This document shows, in pieces, positions 21,727-22,272 of a stretch of DNA of 22,272 nt. The notes below the pieces were generated by a model. That model was given only the letters and a program-made list of their open reading frames with translations. It was not told the origin of the DNA and made no database searches. Source of the stretch: a virus; the IMG/VR virus record IMGVR_UViG_3300025098_000317, positions 1 through 22,272 of that record. One strand, written 5' to 3'. The stretch's first letter is position 1. Each line of letters opens with the position of its first letter. The position numbers were made by a program, and so were the translations under genes.

Positions 21727-22272
21727 ATGGGATATGTAGGTAATCAAAGCACTAACGCTTATAGCAGTCTACCTGCCAAGCAAGACTTGACTGGTGCTAC
21801 AGGTACCACGCTCACACTGAGCCATGCTGTTGCTGGACCTGAGAGCATTGACCTGTTTATCAATAATGTGCGGCAAGAGCCGACTACAGCTTATAGCGTA
21901 TCAGACACAACTGTAACGCTGACTGGTTCTGTGGTGGCAACTGATGACATCTATGTGGTCTATAACGGTCTGGCTTTGCAAACTATCGTGCCGCCAGATG
22001 GCAGTGTGACATCAGCCAAACTAGACACAAACATCGAAGTTTCTGGAATACTAACAGAGCCTAACAAAGAATACTTCCAAGTTGACCTAACAACTACACA
22101 GTCAGGCATCGTTGATGGCGCTCATGCGGTTGTTGATTTTAACACTAACGGCACTGTTAAATATGACACTAAATCAAACTTTGACGCTTCTACCAACAGC
22201 TACGAATTAGATAGTTCAGACGGAGTGTATTGGGTTGAATATTCTTTGGCAATCACTTCAGACACAGCAGGT
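21727..22272 (+). CDS. Tail fibre / receptor-binding protein with C1q-like region, incomplete at window end
   Basis: ATG at 21727 follows GGTGA and opens a frame of 182 codons that reaches the window end without a stop, so the C terminus is missing. The N-terminal part (SSLPAKQDLTGATGTTLTLSH, AGPESIDLFINNVRQEPTTAYSV, then DDIYVVYNGLALQTIVPP) is a short module widely used at the start of phage fibre proteins. After a DGSVTSAKLDTNI link, the last 60 or so residues (VVDFNTNGTVKYDTKSNFD, NSYELDSSDGVYWVEYSL) look like the first strands of a C1q/TNF-like trimeric jelly roll, a receptor-binding head in other fibres. This is likely the distal adhesin. The C1q call is tentative because the domain is cut off. 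Confidence 0.8.
   Translation, partial: MGYVGNQSTNAYSSLPAKQDLTGATGTTLTLSHAVAGPESIDLFINNVRQEPTTAYSVSDTTVTLTGSVVATDDIYVVYNGLALQTIVPPDGSVTSAKLDTNIEVSGILTEPNKEYFQVDLTTTQSGIVDGAHAVVDFNTNGTVKYDTKSNFDASTNSYELDSSDGVYWVEYSLAITSDTAG

Noticed and set aside
1-22272. Defence system, prophage integration site, CRISPR array or tRNA
   Set aside because: No integrase, repeat-spacer pattern, tRNA cloverleaf or defence gene could be seen; every plus-strand gene with a recognised role is packaging or virion related.

Overview
The window is the packaging and structural half of a tailed-phage genome with a short-tailed (podovirus, T7-supergroup-like) virion. It is not a bacterial chromosomal region: no tRNA, rRNA, integrase, transposase or CRISPR array was seen. 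Recognisable plus-strand order is small terminase, large terminase, portal, scaffold, major capsid, gp11-like adaptor, gp12-like nozzle, gp13-like acetyltransferase-fold protein, gp14-like, gp15-like and gp16-like ejection proteins, then tail fibre genes. Base composition is moderate and the proteins resemble those of marine podoviruses, but the host cannot be named from the sequence.

Layout. Positions 1-53 carry the last 16 codons of a plus-strand gene ending in a membrane-like segment, followed by a GC-rich hairpin. Positions 94-1551 hold five minus-strand genes, most with a GGAGGG-type ribosome site and nearly all overlapping or a few bases apart. They encode a 46-residue single-span membrane protein, three small unknowns, and a 185-residue protein with a papain-like Cys-His-Asp arrangement. 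Positions 1552-1948 are a gene-free divergent control region with a leftward promoter, an 8-bp inverted repeat over its start site, a cluster of three GCAACA half-sites, and two AT-rich near-repeats that could be promoters. From 1949 to the end every gene is on the plus strand and tightly packed.

How it works together. Terminase packages DNA through the portal into a capsid built on the scaffold. The gp11-like and gp12-like proteins make the tail tube, the gp14/15/16-like proteins are the ejection core, and the fibre genes bind the host. Regulation appears to be punctuated: a strong intrinsic terminator sits directly after the capsid gene, as in T7, and a TATAAT promoter-like site lies before the fibre gene. 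In contrast to T7, the terminase pair leads the operon instead of closing it.

The most unusual item is the 138-residue gene between the large terminase and the head genes (3612-4028). It aligns without gaps, across the catalytic region, with HlyC, the lysine acyltransferase that activates RTX toxins, and keeps both catalytic residues (His22 and Asp91) at the same 69-residue spacing. Other points of interest are a PD-(D/E)XK-like nuclease just after the capsid terminator, a gp16 function apparently carried by two proteins without a visible transglycosylase, and a 3'-gene relic upstream of the minus-strand operon. The last gene (21727 to the end) is an incomplete fibre protein with a C1q-like region.
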